Shown here piece after piece: positions 8,038 through 17,975 of a stretch of DNA of 64,000 nt. How positions within the stretch are numbered: the stretch's first letter is position 1; the number at the start of each line of letters is the position of its first letter. This DNA is from Corynebacterium resistens DSM 45100 (GTDB lineage: Bacteria; Actinomycetota; Actinomycetes; Mycobacteriales; Mycobacteriaceae): the NCBI RefSeq assembly GCF_000177535.2, contig NC_015673.1, forward strand, positions 930,001 through 994,000, read 5' to 3'. The translations under genes and the position numbers were made by a program. The notes beneath the pieces are model-generated. The model was not told where the DNA came from. It searched no databases and saw only the letters and a program-made list of their open reading frames with translations.

Positions 8038-9156
8038 GTGGAACAGCGAAAAGTACACGGTTTGACTCGCCGTATCGGTTTGGCTGGATTGCTAGGTGGC
8101 GCCGGCCTGTTGCTGACGGGCTGCAACGTTGCACCGCCGGACAACGGATTCTTCCGTGCCTTGCGCATGGGCTGGCCAAGCGGTGTGACCCCAGAAGCCA
8201 AGGAAATGGGCAACTTCTGGGTGTGGGTCTGGGTGACCGCTTGGATCGTCGGCATTATCATGTGGGTGTTGATGTTCTACGTGATGGGCCGCTACAGCGA
8301 CAAGGCTCGCAGTAAGCGTGGTGACCACGAGGAGTTCCCACGCCAGACCGCGTACAACGTTCCGCTAGAGCTGGTTCTTACCACCCTCCCCGTTCTCATC
8401 GTTATGGGTCTGTTCTTCTTCAACGTTCAGACCCAGGACGTGGCTACCGCACTGAACAAGAACCCTAAGGTGACCGTCGACGTGACCGCTTACCAGTGGA
8501 ACTGGAAGTTTGGTTACGCAGAGGTTGATGGCGAGCTGACCAAGGATGGCCAGAAGTACATCGGCAAGGACGAAGAGGCGCAGAAGCGTGCTGAGTTCTC
8601 CCGCTACGAAGGTGCTACTCCTAACGGCAACGAGCACTACCCAACCGGTCCAATTCACGGCAAGTCCAAGGACGACTACAGCTACCTGAACTTCAACAAG
8701 ATTGAGACCGTCGGTGCTACCGATGAGGTTCCAGTGCTGGTCCTCCCATCACGTACGCCAATTGAGTTCCGTCTAGCTTCCGCTGACGTTTCCCACGCCT
8801 TCTGGGTGCCGGAGTTCCTGTTTAAGCGCGATGTTTACAACCACCCAGAGCAGAACCAGTCCGAGCGTCGTTTCCAGATTCAGGAAATCAGCGAAGATGG
8901 AGCTTACGTCGGTCGCTGTGCTGAAATGTGTGGTACCTACCACGCGATGATGAACTTCGAGGTTCGTGTTGTTTCTCCAGAGAAGTTCTCCAAGTACCTC
9001 GAGTTCCGCAAGAACAACCCGAAGGCTCCGAACTCTGAGGCTCTGAAGTCCATCGGCGAAGAAGGCTACGCAACCTCCACCCACCCATTCGTTTCCGATC
9101 GCACGGGTACCCGTAGCGTGAAGGACAACAACTACGTCGACCGCAACCAGGGCTAA
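8038..9156 (+). CDS. ctaC: Cytochrome c oxidase (aa3) subunit II, lipoprotein
   Basis: The GTG start at 8038 is preceded by a strong GAGGAAGG (8021-8028). The 372-residue product has a lipoprotein signal peptide ending LLLTGC (lipidated Cys29), two transmembrane helices, and an extracytoplasmic cupredoxin domain. The CuA ligand motif is CAEMCGTYHAMM (two Cys, His, Met), with a further His in the ADVSHAFWVPEF stretch. CuA takes electrons from the di-heme QcrC and passes them to subunit I (CtaD, not in this window). An insertion of about 40 charged residues before the CuA fold (around 165-220) is typical of actinobacterial CtaC. ctaF follows after 34 bp. Confidence 0.95.
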   Translation: MEQRKVHGLTRRIGLAGLLGGAGLLLTGCNVAPPDNGFFRALRMGWPSGVTPEAKEMGNFWVWVWVTAWIVGIIMWVLMFYVMGRYSDKARSKRGDHEEFPRQTAYNVPLELVLTTLPVLIVMGLFFFNVQTQDVATALNKNPKVTVDVTAYQWNWKFGYAEVDGELTKDGQKYIGKDEEAQKRAEFSRYEGATPNGNEHYPTGPIHGKSKDDYSYLNFNKIETVGATDEVPVLVLPSRTPIEFRLASADVSHAFWVPEFLFKRDVYNHPEQNQSERRFQIQEISEDGAYVGRCAEMCGTYHAMMNFEVRVVSPEKFSKYLEFRKNNPKAPNSEALKSIGEEGYATSTHPFVSDRTGTRSVKDNNYVDRNQG

Positions 9157-9190
9157 GCTTCACGGCTCAAGGTAGAAAGAGAGACTTAAA

Positions 9191-9622
9191 ATGACTTCTG
9201 GAGCAAAGCTCTTCTACGGCATTGCACTGTTCTTCGGCGTAATGGATGTCTTCTACATCTTGGCGACCATCTTCCTCAAGGATTCAGCCAGCCTCATCGG
9301 TCTGGAATGGGCCGGCGCCACAGGCCTAACCATGGCCTTCCTGCTCGCCTTGATGCTCGCAGGCTACCTGCACTTGACGGATAACAAGACCGACATTGGT
9401 CCAGCCGACTGGGAAGAGGCTGAGATCGAGGACGGCGCCGGCGTGCTGGGCTTCTTCTCCGCCAGCTCCATCTGGCCATTCGTTATGACCGTAGCCATCG
9501 TGATCATGTCTTACGGCATCGCCTTCTGGCACCTGTGGCTGCTGGCATTCGGCGCAGTTGTTTTGATCTGGGCTGGCACGATGCTTAACCTGCAGTACGG
9601 TCTGCCACCGGAGAAGCACTAG
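9191..9622 (+). CDS. ctaF: Cytochrome c oxidase subunit IV (actinobacterial CtaF)
   Basis: The 143-residue protein has about four membrane helices (around 5-27, 40-58, 93-113, 115-135) and no cofactor ligands. It matches the actinobacterial small subunit IV that always follows ctaC. The short gap after ctaC and a strong terminator immediately downstream define a two-gene ctaCF operon. An AGAAAGAGAG purine stretch lies before the ATG. Confidence 0.92.
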   Translation: MTSGAKLFYGIALFFGVMDVFYILATIFLKDSASLIGLEWAGATGLTMAFLLALMLAGYLHLTDNKTDIGPADWEEAEIEDGAGVLGFFSASSIWPFVMTVAIVIMSYGIAFWHLWLLAFGAVVLIWAGTMLNLQYGLPPEKH

Positions 9623-9659
9623 TTTCAACTAGCGCATCCCTTTCCGGATAAGACAATAG

Positions 9660-9695
9660 AAGCCGCACTCCTTTCACACGGGGAGTGCGGCTTTT
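9660..9695 (+). terminator. Rho-independent terminator of the ctaC-ctaF operon
   Basis: AAGCCGCACTCC pairs with GGGAGTGCGGCTT around a short loop and is followed by TTTT. The stem is about 11 bp and GC-rich, 38 bp after the ctaF stop. Confidence 0.85.
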
Positions 9696-9741
9696 GCCGT
9701 TGCCGGGGCTCTTGGCTGAATGTTGCCGACGAATATGAAAG

Positions 9742-9772
9742 AGCTGGCCGGCGACTAAGGTGCCGGCCAGCT
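9742..9772 (-). terminator. Hairpin terminator downstream of trpD
   Basis: AGCTGGCCGGC (9742-9752) and GCCGGCCAGCT (9762-9772) form a perfect 11-bp stem with a 9-nt loop. Read on the minus strand it lies 55 bp after the trpD stop and is followed by a T-rich stretch, so it most likely ends trpD transcription. Confidence 0.65.
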
Positions 9773-9826
9773 ATCCGTTGAGTAGGGTAGGCGGGTCACT
9801 TGCGGTCCCTAGTGACCGATTTCGAG

Positions 9827-10969
9827 CTAGTCGATTTCTTTCCCCAAGACCGATTCCAACGTGCGCTTCGCTGCCCCGGATTCTAAAGCTTCGCGTGCGA
9901 ACTCGATCTGCTCACGCATGACCTCGCGGATTGCATCACTGGTGTTGAAGCCGTTTTCGCGCGTAATTCTATCCGTCCAACCACGCACAGCTGTCAAAGC
10001 GCCAGCCGCATTGATCAAGACGGCGTCCTTGATGGCGCCTTCAATCTGGCCATTAAACAGGGCAATAGCTACTTGCGCATTGTACGTGGCGTCGCCACCG
10101 GTAAGCGCGCCTTCATCGTGATAGCTCAAACCTAGGGCAGCAGGGTTGATGGTCGCTTCGCTTGTCAGGCCGGTTTCATCCACGGTTACAACTTCGGTGG
10201 GGGCGCAAACGGAAATTTCGTCCATTCCGTCCATCCCGCGTACCACCAAAACGCGTGCACCTTGGTGGGCAAAGGCGCCACCCATGATTGGCATCATGTC
10301 CCGGAATGCGCATCCAATCAGTCCATACTTAGGTGTAGCCGGGTTAGTCATTGGACCAAGCAAATTGAAGACGGTGGGTACTGCGAGTTCGCTTCGCACG
10401 GGGGCAGCGAATCGCATGGCAGGGTGATACGTCTTCGAATACATGAAGGCGAAATTCGTCTTTGCCGCATCGGTGCGGATACCCTCTGGATCGCGTTCGA
10501 TGTCCATGCCGAGCGCTTCTAACATGTCGGCTCCGCCGCACTTGGAACTTGCGGCACGGTTTCCATGCTTTACAACTGGCACGCCTGTGGCTGCGATAAC
10601 TAAGGCAGCCATCGTTGATATATTGACAGTGTGGTGGCCATCGCCGCCCGTCCCCACGATGTCAACGCAATGGGGACGATCGGAAAAGTCGACCTGAGAG
10701 GCGAAACTACGCATCGTCTCGGCCGCTGCAGCGAGTTCTGCGGCGCTGATTCCTTTTACGCGAAGACCGAAGCTAAATGCTGCGATTGTAGCGGCACCAG
10801 CATTGCCATCCATGATCTCTTGCATCGCCCACTTAACTTGCGACTCACTAAGTTCCTCGCGGCGCCCTAGACGATCCAGAACGCCCGGCCAAGTGAAATA
10901 CGACTTGGGGAGCTGTTCTTGATTCAGGGCGCTCGTAATAGGGTCTGTCGCGTGGGCTGAGTTGCTCAC
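9827..10969 (-). CDS. trpD: Anthranilate phosphoribosyltransferase
   Basis: The enzyme joins anthranilate and PRPP in tryptophan synthesis. The 380-residue protein contains the PRPP-binding loop VGTGGDGHHTVNIST, the KHGNRAASSKCG motif and the MTNPA segment. It stands alone, away from other trp genes, and is divergent from ctaE, the same position as M. tuberculosis trpD (Rv2192c) next to ctaE. The N-terminal 30 residues are longer than in E. coli enzymes; later starts are possible but ATG 10969 is kept. Confidence 0.93.
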   Translation of the reverse strand: MSNSAHATDPITSALNQEQLPKSYFTWPGVLDRLGRREELSESQVKWAMQEIMDGNAGAATIAAFSFGLRVKGISAAELAAAAETMRSFASQVDFSDRPHCVDIVGTGGDGHHTVNISTMAALVIAATGVPVVKHGNRAASSKCGGADMLEALGMDIERDPEGIRTDAAKTNFAFMYSKTYHPAMRFAAPVRSELAVPTVFNLLGPMTNPATPKYGLIGCAFRDMMPIMGGAFAHQGARVLVVRGMDGMDEISVCAPTEVVTVDETGLTSEATINPAALGLSYHDEGALTGGDATYNAQVAIALFNGQIEGAIKDAVLINAAGALTAVRGWTDRITRENGFNTSDAIREVMREQIEFAREALESGAAKRTLESVLGKEID

Positions 10970-11453
10970 GGTGGCACCAGCCTTTCTTTGTGCTCGATGG
11001 GAGTTTTTTCGGCTATTCTGCGTGCTCGCTGAATACCCGCTATTCCAGCTTAGGGCACCGTCTAATGTTCGACGCCCCGCGGTATCAGATCAAAGTAATT
11101 TTCATTCGGGTCAAGATCCCAGCTCATACGTAATTCCAAGTGCAGTGATAAGTCCAAGTCAATGGAACGGTGAGCGAGTTTTGGAAGCGATTAAGCCAAG
11201 GGGGAGTGGGGGGACAAGGGTGGTTAGATTTACCCCCGCAAGAAGTCAAAATCATGGGAAAGGGTTGACAAACAAGCGGTGTGACCTTTGGTTTTGGCTG
11301 CCGTCGTATCTCGGGCATGAAAAGTTCCCGCTAGCCCTATACGGGGGAGGTTGACAGGGAAATCCAAGGTTTTACCTGCGTTTTTTCAGAATAGCGTGGT
11401 TTTGGGCGGGTTGTGAATCGACTATCGAGGCTAAACAGTCCATACTGTTAGGC
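10970..11453. promoter_or_regulatory. 484-bp divergent intergenic region between trpD and ctaE-qcrCAB
   Basis: No plausible gene is seen here. The stretch holds the promoters of trpD and of the ctaE-qcrCAB operon. A TTGACA at 11352-11357 and a TACTGT hexamer about 7 nt before the GTG of ctaE are candidate promoter elements. Because no Shine-Dalgarno precedes that GTG, ctaE may be translated from a leaderless mRNA. These element calls are tentative. Confidence 0.4.
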
Positions 11454-12065
11454 GTGACGAGCGCAGTTGAAAACCCAGGTATGGCAGCACCACAGCGTGT
11501 TGCGACACTGAACCGGCCAAACATGGTCAGTGTCGGCACGATTGTGTTCCTGTCTCAAGAATTGATGTTTTTTGCTGGCCTGTTCGCGATGTACTTCGTG
11601 TCCAAGGCCAACTCCGGAGGCGACTGGCCTTCTCACCCGACTGAACTGAATGTGCCTTTCGCGGCGACGATTACCATCATCTTGGTTTCGTCCTCGTTCA
11701 CGGCACAGTGGGGTGTCTTCGCAGCAGAGCGCGGTGACGTGTTCGCGTTGCGCCGGTGGTACGCACTTTCTGCCCTTCTCGGCACGGTCTTCTTGATCGG
11801 CCAGGGCTATGAGTACTTCCACTTGGTGCAGCACGGAACCACGATTCCGGGTTCCGTTTACGGTTCGGTGTTCTTCATCACCACCGGCTTCCACGGCGCA
11901 CACGTTTTGGCCGGTGTGCTCGCGTTCGTGGTTGTGCTGTTGAGGACCTTCAAGTCCAAGTTCACCCCCGCACAGGCTACGGCGGCAGTAGTGGTTTCCT
12001 ACTACTGGCACTTCGTGGATGTGGTGTGGATCGGGCTTTGGATCACCATTTACTTCATTCAGTAG
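11454..12065 (+). CDS. ctaE: Cytochrome c oxidase subunit III
   Basis: The 203-residue protein has five or more hydrophobic helices. It matches the actinobacterial subunit III lacking the first two helices of the bovine protein. Family motifs include [16 protein letters not shown], the [10 protein letters not shown] stretch and the terminal [21 protein letters not shown]. It begins the ctaE-qcrC-qcrA-qcrB operon and is part of the bc1-aa3 supercomplex. GTG 11454 is used since no better start precedes the first helix. Confidence 0.94.
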   Translation: MTSAVENPGMAAPQRVATLNRPNMVSVGTIVFLSQELMFFAGLFAMYFVSKANSGGDWPSHPTELNVPFAATITIILVSSSFTAQWGVFAAERGDVFALRRWYALSALLGTVFLIGQGYEYFHLVQHGTTIPGSVYGSVFFITTGFHGAHVLAGVLAFVVVLLRTFKSKFTPAQATAAVVVSYYWHFVDVVWIGLWITIYFIQ

Positions 12066-12141
12066 GCCGTAAGGGCCGGCTACGGTAACCGACCGGCCTA
12101 CAGCCATCAAATTTCCATTGACGAATAATTAAGGGAACAAG

Positions 12142-13038
12142 ATGGATAACAAATCCACTAACGCAGGCGCCGCGACCGGTGCTCGCGGGTCGAAGTCTGC
12201 CGCGCAGATGCGCCGCCGGCGCAAGATCCGTAAGAGCCTTGCGGGCGCACTGGCGCTGGTCTTCGCTTTGACCGGCGCGGGCTTTATCGCCAACGCACTG
12301 ACTCCAGATCCACAGACCGCCGTTGCTGACAAAGACCAGGTGGCCATGGTGGAGGAAGGCAAGCAGATTTACGAGACTGCTTGTATCACCTGTCACGGCA
12401 CCAACCTGCAAGGCGTGAAGGACCGCGGTCCTTCTCTCGTCGGTGTCGGTGAGGGCGCAGTGTACTTCCAGGTACACAGTGGCCGCATGCCAATGCTCCG
12501 TAACGAGGCACAGGCTTCCCGTAAGCCACCTCGTTACTCCGAGTCCCAGGCTCTCGCCTTGGCTGCATACGTCCACGCAAACGGTGGCGGTCCAGAGATC
12601 GTCCGTGACAAGGATGGCTCCATCGCTATGGACTCCTTGCGAGGCAAGAACAACGATGGTGGCAAGATCGACCCAGCCGATGTCGCCCGTGGTTCCGATT
12701 TGTTCCGCCTGAACTGTGCTTCCTGCCACAACTTCACTGGTCGGGGTGGCGCACTGTCCGGCGGTAAGTACGCGCCTGTTCTGGATCCTGCCAACGAGCA
12801 GGAGATTTACCAGGCTATGCTGACCGGTCCTCAAAACATGCCGAAGTTCTCCGATCGTCAGCTGACTGCGGACGAGAAGAAGGACATCATCGCCTACATT
12901 AAGTCCGCAAAGGAGACCCCAGAGCACGGTGGCTTCGGACTGGGCGGTATCGGCCCGGTTACTGAGGGCATGATTATGTGGTTCGTGGGCATCGTCGTGA
13001 TGATTGCCTTCGCTATGTGGATTGGATCCCGCCAATGA
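12142..13038 (+). CDS. qcrC: Di-heme cytochrome c subunit of the bc1 complex
   Basis: The 298-residue protein has an N-terminal signal anchor (about 34-54), two cytochrome c domains with CITCHG and CASCHN heme-binding motifs, and a C-terminal membrane helix ([18 protein letters not shown]). Two hemes in one chain replace the separate soluble cytochrome c absent from corynebacteria, so electrons pass directly from bc1 to CuA of CtaC. Its stop codon overlaps the qcrA start (ATGA), indicating translational coupling. Confidence 0.96.
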   Translation: MDNKSTNAGAATGARGSKSAAQMRRRRKIRKSLAGALALVFALTGAGFIANALTPDPQTAVADKDQVAMVEEGKQIYETACITCHGTNLQGVKDRGPSLVGVGEGAVYFQVHSGRMPMLRNEAQASRKPPRYSESQALALAAYVHANGGGPEIVRDKDGSIAMDSLRGKNNDGGKIDPADVARGSDLFRLNCASCHNFTGRGGALSGGKYAPVLDPANEQEIYQAMLTGPQNMPKFSDRQLTADEKKDIIAYIKSAKETPEHGGFGLGGIGPVTEGMIMWFVGIVVMIAFAMWIGSRQ

Positions 13039-14240
13039 GTGATATCAAGCGCAATTACACCCGAGAAGAACTCGACCGAATGAGCGATGACGAGCTCGCT
13101 CGCCTCGGTACCGAGCTCGATGACGTTACGGTTGCGTACCGTAAGGAACGCTTCCCGTTGGCAAATGACCCAGCCGAGAAGCGTGCTTCTCGCCGGGTAG
13201 CAACCTTGTTCGCCCTGTCCGTCGTTCTCGGCTTGGCTTTCGTTGCTGTCTACCTGTTCTGGCCCTGGGAATACAAGCACCTCGGTGAGGACGGCTTGTG
13301 GTTCCACACCCTTTACACTCCGTTGTTGGGTGTAACCTCCGGCCTGTCCATCATGTTCCTAGGTATGGGCGCTATTGCCTACACCAAGAACTTCGTTCCT
13401 GAGGAAATCTCGGTACAGACCCGCCACGATGGTCCGTCTGACGAGGTGGACAGCCGTACCTTGGTTGCGTTGCTGAACGACTCTTGGAAGACTTCCACGC
13501 TCGGTCGTCGTCCAGTGATTCAGGGACTTGCTGGTGCGGGTGCAGTACTCGCAGGTTTGGCAGTGGTGCTGCCTCTCGGTGGCATCGTTAAGAACCCTTG
13601 GAAGGCTAAGGCAATGGGCATCCAGGGTGATGGCACCCTGTGGACCACCGGCTGGACCCTCCACGAGCAGGGCGAGAAGGTTTACTTGGGCCGCGACACC
13701 GGCGCTATTGCTGAAGAGCACGATGGTCATTACACCACTCAGGGTGTTTCCCGTCTGGTGCGCCTCCGCCCCGAGGACTTGGACGCAGGCTCCATGGAGA
13801 CCGTCTTCCCAATGACTGAGGAGATGGTAAATGATGGCGATAAGTTTGACGCGAAGCGTGATGTCTACGAAGAGCACATGCACTCCATTCACGGACCACG
13901 CAACGCTGTTATGCTGATTCGCCTACGCCACCAAGATGCCCTCAAGGCTATTCCGCGTGAAGGTCAAGAGGACTTCCACTACGGCGACTACTACGCATAC
14001 TCCAAGATTTGTACGCACATTGGCTGCCCTACTTCCTTGTACGAGCAGCAGACTAACCGCATCCTCTGCCCGTGCCACCAGTCCCAGTTCGATGCATTGC
14101 GTCACGGCAAGCCAGTCTTCGGACCAGCTGCCCGCGCTTTGCCTGAGCTGCCTATCTCCGTGGACGAAGAGGGATACATGATCGCCAAGGGCAACTTCAT
14201 TGAGCCCGTTGGCCCGGCATTCTGGGAGCGTCGTTCATGA
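13035..14240 (+). CDS. qcrA: Rieske iron-sulfur subunit of the bc1 complex
   Basis: ATG 13035 overlaps the qcrC stop. The 401-residue product has a charged N-terminus, three membrane helices (near 60-82, 95-118, 165-185; the actinobacterial form has three instead of one) and a C-terminal Rieske domain. The [2Fe-2S] ligands are in CTHIGC and CPCHQS. Its stop overlaps the qcrB start by ATGA. Confidence 0.96.
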   Translation: MSDIKRNYTREELDRMSDDELARLGTELDDVTVAYRKERFPLANDPAEKRASRRVATLFALSVVLGLAFVAVYLFWPWEYKHLGEDGLWFHTLYTPLLGVTSGLSIMFLGMGAIAYTKNFVPEEISVQTRHDGPSDEVDSRTLVALLNDSWKTSTLGRRPVIQGLAGAGAVLAGLAVVLPLGGIVKNPWKAKAMGIQGDGTLWTTGWTLHEQGEKVYLGRDTGAIAEEHDGHYTTQGVSRLVRLRPEDLDAGSMETVFPMTEEMVNDGDKFDAKRDVYEEHMHSIHGPRNAVMLIRLRHQDALKAIPREGQEDFHYGDYYAYSKICTHIGCPTSLYEQQTNRILCPCHQSQFDALRHGKPVFGPAARALPELPISVDEEGYMIAKGNFIEPVGPAFWERRS

Positions 14241-15871
14241 GTAAGACAAAGACTAGCCGTGCAGCAATGGCGGCACAGAACATCGACGAGCGTTACCGGC
14301 CCGCCGGTTTGCTCCGTCCTCAGATCAATAAGGTCTTCCCGACCCACTGGTCCTTCATGCTGGGTGAGATTGCGCTGTACGCGTTCGTCATCCTCATCCT
14401 CTCGGGTGTTTACCTCACCCTGTTCTTCGACCCATCCATGTCGAAGGTCATCTACGACGGCGCGTATGCTCCACTCAACGGCGTGGAAATGTCTGCCGCC
14501 TACCAGACGGCACTGAATCTCTCCTTTGAGGTTCGTGGTGGTCTGTTTATCCGCCAGGTCCACCACTGGGCAGCCCTCCTGTTCGCGGTCGCGATCATGG
14601 TTCACATGTTCCGCATCTTCTTCACCGGCGCATTCCGCAAGCCGCGTGAAGCGAACTGGGTAATTGGCTCCGTGCTGTTGCTGCTGTCCGTGGCCGAAGG
14701 CTTCATGGGCTACTCCCTGCCTGACGACCTGCTTTCCGGTGTTGGCCTGCGAATCATGTCGGCCATCATTGTTTCCTTGCCGATCGTCGGTACTTGGTTG
14801 CACTGGATTATGTTCGCAGGTGATTTCCCAGGCGAGATCATCATTCCTCGTCTGTACATTGCCCACGTTCTGATCATCCCGGGCATCCTGCTGGCTTTGA
14901 TTGCAGCTCACCTTGCTCTGGTTTGGTACCAGAAGCACACCCAGTTCCCTGGACCAGGACGTACCGAAAACAACGTTGTCGGTGTTCGTATTCTTCCTGT
15001 ATTCGGTCTGAAGGCTGCTTCCTTCGGCATCATTACCGCTGGTGTTATCGCCTTCATGGCTGGTGTATTCCAGATCAACGCCATCTGGAACTTGGGACCA
15101 TACAACCCATCTCAGGTTTCCGCTGGTTCCCAGCCCGATATCTACATGCTGTGGACTGATGGTGCGGCTCGTGTCATGCCAGCGTGGGAGCTCTACCTCG
15201 GTAACTACACGATTCCCGCGGTGTTCTGGGTAGCTCTACTGTTGGGCATCCTTGTTGCTCTACTCGTTACCTACCCGTGGATCGAGCAGAAGCTGACGGG
15301 CGATACTGCTCACCACAACCTGCTGCAGCGTCCACGTGACGTCCCAGTACGTACCGGTCTTGGTGTAATGGCCATCGTGTTCTATGTCATCTTGACGATT
15401 TCTGGTGGTAACGACCTGATCGCCTACCACTTCGATATCTCCCTGAACGCGATGACCTGGCTCGGCCGTATCGGTCTGGTGCTGGCACCACCGATTGCCT
15501 ACTTCATTACTTACCGTCTCTGCATCGCGCTGCAGCGTTCTGATCGTGATGTTCTGGAGCACGGCATCGAAACCGGAACGATTCGCCAGCTGCCATCCGG
15601 TGGCTTCATCGAGGTCCACCAGCCACTGGGTCCTGTCGACGAGCATGGCCACCCAATTCCGCTGGAATACCAAGGTGCATATGTTCCTCACCAGATGAAC
15701 GAGCTCGGCGCCGCGGGAGCTCCAGGACGCGGTTCTTGGTTCAGCCCTGATTCGCAAGACATCGCTGATCGTGCTGCGGATGTTGAGCATCGTAACCACA
15801 TCGAACAGAAGGAAATGTTCGAGCGTCTGCAGGATGCAAACCGCCGTTCCATTGAGGAGGGCGATCGCTAG
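14237..15871 (+). CDS. qcrB: Cytochrome b subunit of the bc1 complex
   Basis: The 544-residue polytopic protein carries the two b hemes and the quinol sites. Visible family features include [21 protein letters not shown] with heme-ligand histidines, [11 protein letters not shown], and [27 protein letters not shown] cytoplasmic C-terminal tail of more than 100 residues, rich in charged residues, exceeds the mitochondrial length and is usual in actinobacteria. It is the last gene of the operon and is followed by a very strong terminator. Confidence 0.96.
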   Translation: MSKTKTSRAAMAAQNIDERYRPAGLLRPQINKVFPTHWSFMLGEIALYAFVILILSGVYLTLFFDPSMSKVIYDGAYAPLNGVEMSAAYQTALNLSFEVRGGLFIRQVHHWAALLFAVAIMVHMFRIFFTGAFRKPREANWVIGSVLLLLSVAEGFMGYSLPDDLLSGVGLRIMSAIIVSLPIVGTWLHWIMFAGDFPGEIIIPRLYIAHVLIIPGILLALIAAHLALVWYQKHTQFPGPGRTENNVVGVRILPVFGLKAASFGIITAGVIAFMAGVFQINAIWNLGPYNPSQVSAGSQPDIYMLWTDGAARVMPAWELYLGNYTIPAVFWVALLLGILVALLVTYPWIEQKLTGDTAHHNLLQRPRDVPVRTGLGVMAIVFYVILTISGGNDLIAYHFDISLNAMTWLGRIGLVLAPPIAYFITYRLCIALQRSDRDVLEHGIETGTIRQLPSGGFIEVHQPLGPVDEHGHPIPLEYQGAYVPHQMNELGAAGAPGRGSWFSPDSQDIADRAADVEHRNHIEQKEMFERLQDANRRSIEEGDR

Positions 15872-15944
15872 TTCACGCTAGCCTGTGCGGGCCCGAGAAT
15901 GGGCGCGCACAATAGCGCGGGTCTATCCGCGCACTGCGCTCAGA

Positions 15945-15990
15945 GAGGGGCGGGGTGAAGTTTCAGCTTTCACCCCGCCCCTCTTTTTCT
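15945..15990 (+). terminator. Strong rho-independent terminator after qcrB
   Basis: A perfect 15-bp GC-rich stem (15945-15959 with 15969-15983) and a 9-nt loop are followed by TTTTTCT. It ends the ctaE-qcrCAB operon. Confidence 0.9.
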
Positions 15991-16088
15991 CTGCGCGGCA
16001 CCGTTCTGCCTTTTCTGCGTGGCACCGTTCGGCCCCTTTCTGCGCGGCACCGTTCGGCCCTTTTCACACGGCTCCGTTCGGTCTCTTT
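15991..16088. repeat. Tandem repeat of about 24-25 bp behind the qcr terminator
   Basis: Units at 15991-16014, 16015-16039 and 16040-16064 share CTGCGYGGCACCGTTCKGCC plus a T-run, and a diverged fourth copy lies at 16065-16088. Traces of a fifth appear to about 16110. The array lies between the terminator and the convergent DnaQ-like gene and does not look coding. Confidence 0.75.
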
Positions 16089-16112
16089 CTACGCATCACC
16101 GCGTGGTCTCCT

Positions 16113-16757
16113 CTACGCTGGGCCACCTTCAGCAATAGCGGCCAAACCACACAGAACGTCAAAGGTTGCCCAGACATCCACGTCAGCACGGTGCTGGGGA
16201 CGATGAGGGGCGTCAAAGTAGGCTGCTACGTTTGCCAATCGGTAGCGACCAACAGCACTACGAGGGATGAGGGTGCGAGCGATCTCTGCAGTGCAAAGCA
16301 GGGGAGGCGTATAGGGCGCCCGCAGTTGTTCACGGCCTGAGCCGTGCGCGTCATTGATTGGGGAGTGAAGCTCATTGCGGAGTAACTCGTGCTGTAGGAA
16401 GCTATAGTCAAACGCAACATTGTGCCCCACGAGTATGGGCGCCTGGCCCGTGTCTGACCCGTGTTCTCCAGCTGGGTTGAGCACAGACATGATTTCTTCT
16501 GCAACACTGCGAAACGTAGGGCACTTCGCTACGTGAGCATTTGTGATGCCAGTCAGATCTGTGATGAATTCAGAGATGTGGTCCTCCGGATTTAACAACC
16601 ATCTTTGTGAATTGATGGGTTGGGCATCTCGCACGGTTAAAGTGGCCACCTCGATAATACGGTGGTTCTTGGGCTCTAAGCCTGTAGTTTCGACATCTAT
16701 GATGATGCACTCCTCGAGTGCCCGGGGGATGCGGTGTATCTGAGCCAGGCTATTCAT
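16113..16757 (-). CDS. DnaQ-like 3'-5' exonuclease (DNA polymerase III epsilon-type domain)
   Basis: The 214-residue protein shows the DEDDh exonuclease motifs: Exo I IDVETTGLEP, Exo II GHNVAFDYSFL, and Exo III around HRPQHRADVDVWAT. It consists of little beyond the exonuclease fold, so it could be a free-standing proofreading or RNA/DNA-trimming enzyme. It stands alone on the minus strand, convergent with qcrB. The substrate cannot be told from sequence. Confidence 0.85.
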   Translation of the reverse strand: MNSLAQIHRIPRALEECIIIDVETTGLEPKNHRIIEVATLTVRDAQPINSQRWLLNPEDHISEFITDLTGITNAHVAKCPTFRSVAEEIMSVLNPAGEHGSDTGQAPILVGHNVAFDYSFLQHELLRNELHSPINDAHGSGREQLRAPYTPPLLCTAEIARTLIPRSAVGRYRLANVAAYFDAPHRPQHRADVDVWATFDVLCGLAAIAEGGPA

Positions 16758-16869
16758 TCTTAATAGTTTAGGTCGCTCGTAAGATGTCTTTGCGATGTGG
16801 TGTAGACGGCGGCTATTCGTTGTTGCCTATGTGGCTTGTGAGAGCAGGGGACGCCGATTCAGTGCCTCA

Positions 16870-16885
16870 TGTGACATAAATCACA
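16870..16885. promoter_or_regulatory. Perfect GlxR/CRP-type operator TGTGA-N6-TCACA
   Basis: TGTGACATAAATCACA matches the CRP/GlxR palindrome consensus at every conserved position. It lies 337 bp before the first NlpC/P60 gene and 112 bp upstream of the DnaQ-like gene start. In corynebacteria the CRP homologue GlxR uses this motif. Which gene it controls is not settled by the sequence. Confidence 0.75.
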
Positions 16886-16968
16886 GAGCCTAAGTTTTTG
16901 CTGAGATTGCACCAGTTGCGTGTTGTTCATTCTATTGCTGATGGGCTAAATGTCCATGTCAGAGGATT

Positions 16969-17028
16969 GTAACGGTTCGGTAACAAGCTTAAGGTTTCAT
17001 GCTGTTTGCTCGGTCACTTTTTGGTAAC
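16969..17028 (+). promoter_or_regulatory. Two MtrA-type direct-repeat sites upstream of the NlpC/P60 gene
   Basis: GTAAC-N6-GTAAC at 16969-16984 and GTCAC-N6-GTAAC at 17013-17028 both fit the GTNAC-N6-GTNAC pattern described for actinobacterial MtrA and are 44 bp apart on the same strand. MtrAB is known to control cell-wall hydrolase genes in corynebacteria. Direct binding here is inferred. Confidence 0.5.
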
Positions 17029-17221
17029 AAACACCGCTCAACGCTGAAATTGAGGAATTTTTAGCGATTCATTGGACATCAACCGCAACCATTTCGTAAT
17101 CTTTTCGAGACCTTAAAGTGAAGTGGTCGCACGGACCGCTTCCACATACCGCGATGGTGAACATCGCCATCAGAAGAAAGCTTGAAAGCTTTCCAACAAC
17201 GGATCGAAAGGCAATTACCTT

Positions 17222-17854
17222 ATGGGCAAGCACAATCTGAAGAAGAACACCGCCGTTCGCAGCTCCGCTGTCGTTGCAGCAGTTGGTGTGGGCGCAGCTG
17301 TTCTGGCTCCAGGCGCAGCTTCCGCCGCTACGGTATCCCACAAGCCAACCGGCATGACCTTCAACGTGCCAGATCAGGCGATGCCAACCATTAAGCCGTA
17401 CATGAAGAAGGCTGGTCTCGTAGAGGCTAGCCAGTCCCTCGCGAAGTCTCAGGCTAAGGTTCCCGCCAAGGCTGTCGTTGCGAAGAAGGCTGCACCTAAG
17501 AAGACCACCAACGTTGGTGAGCGGATTGCCAACATCGCCAAGAGCAAAGTTGGCTCCCCTTATGCTTGGGGTGCTGCGGGTCCTAACGCTTTCGATTGCT
17601 CCGGCCTGACCAGCTGGGCATACAAGCAGGTTGGCAAGCAGATCCCTCGCACTTCTGACGCACAGGCTCACGCTGGGCGCCAGGTGCCGATGAGCTCCCT
17701 GCAGCCAGGTGACATCATCTCCTACTACTCCGGCGCTTCCCACGTGGCAATCTACATCGGTGGCGGCAAGGTTGTGCAGGCTCTGAACTCTGGCTCCCCG
17801 GTTCAGATCAACGACCTCAACATGATGCCGGTCTACAACGCAGTTCGTTTCTAG
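17222..17854 (+). CDS. Secreted NlpC/P60-family peptidoglycan endopeptidase (short form)
   Basis: The 210-residue precursor has a Sec signal peptide (KK-rich start, hydrophobic core, cleavage after GAASA near residue 37), a short alanine-lysine linker, and a C-terminal NlpC/P60 domain. The catalytic Cys is in FDCSGLTSWAY, with the His in SHVAIYIGGGKVV. Such enzymes cut stem-peptide bonds between D-Glu and meso-DAP. A second, longer NlpC/P60 gene follows in the same direction after 487 bp, as with the cg2401-cg2402 pair of C. glutamicum. The ATG is preceded by GAAAGG. Confidence 0.92.
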   Translation: MGKHNLKKNTAVRSSAVVAAVGVGAAVLAPGAASAATVSHKPTGMTFNVPDQAMPTIKPYMKKAGLVEASQSLAKSQAKVPAKAVVAKKAAPKKTTNVGERIANIAKSKVGSPYAWGAAGPNAFDCSGLTSWAYKQVGKQIPRTSDAQAHAGRQVPMSSLQPGDIISYYSGASHVAIYIGGGKVVQALNSGSPVQINDLNMMPVYNAVRF

Positions 17855-17975
17855 AACGCAGCGTTTTGCGAAACCGGTGTGCTGGGCGCTTGCAGGTTGG
17901 CATGCGTTAACTGAATACGGTGCACTAATCGAATACGGAGCACCACCCCGTATAAAGGCGCACCAGTAGCGTACT

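Noticed and set aside
10962..11354. Possible small gene in the trpD-ctaE gap
   Set aside because: No Shine-Dalgarno, no family resemblance and mixed composition; the region is better read as promoters.
12055..13035. A 326-codon open frame antisense to qcrC
   Set aside because: It is a mirror of strongly biased codon use in qcrC and encodes no recognisable domain.
15885..16340. Open frame running through the tandem repeat after qcrB
   Set aside because: It crosses a strong terminator, its peptide is only the translated repeat, and it overlaps the conserved DnaQ-like gene on the other strand.
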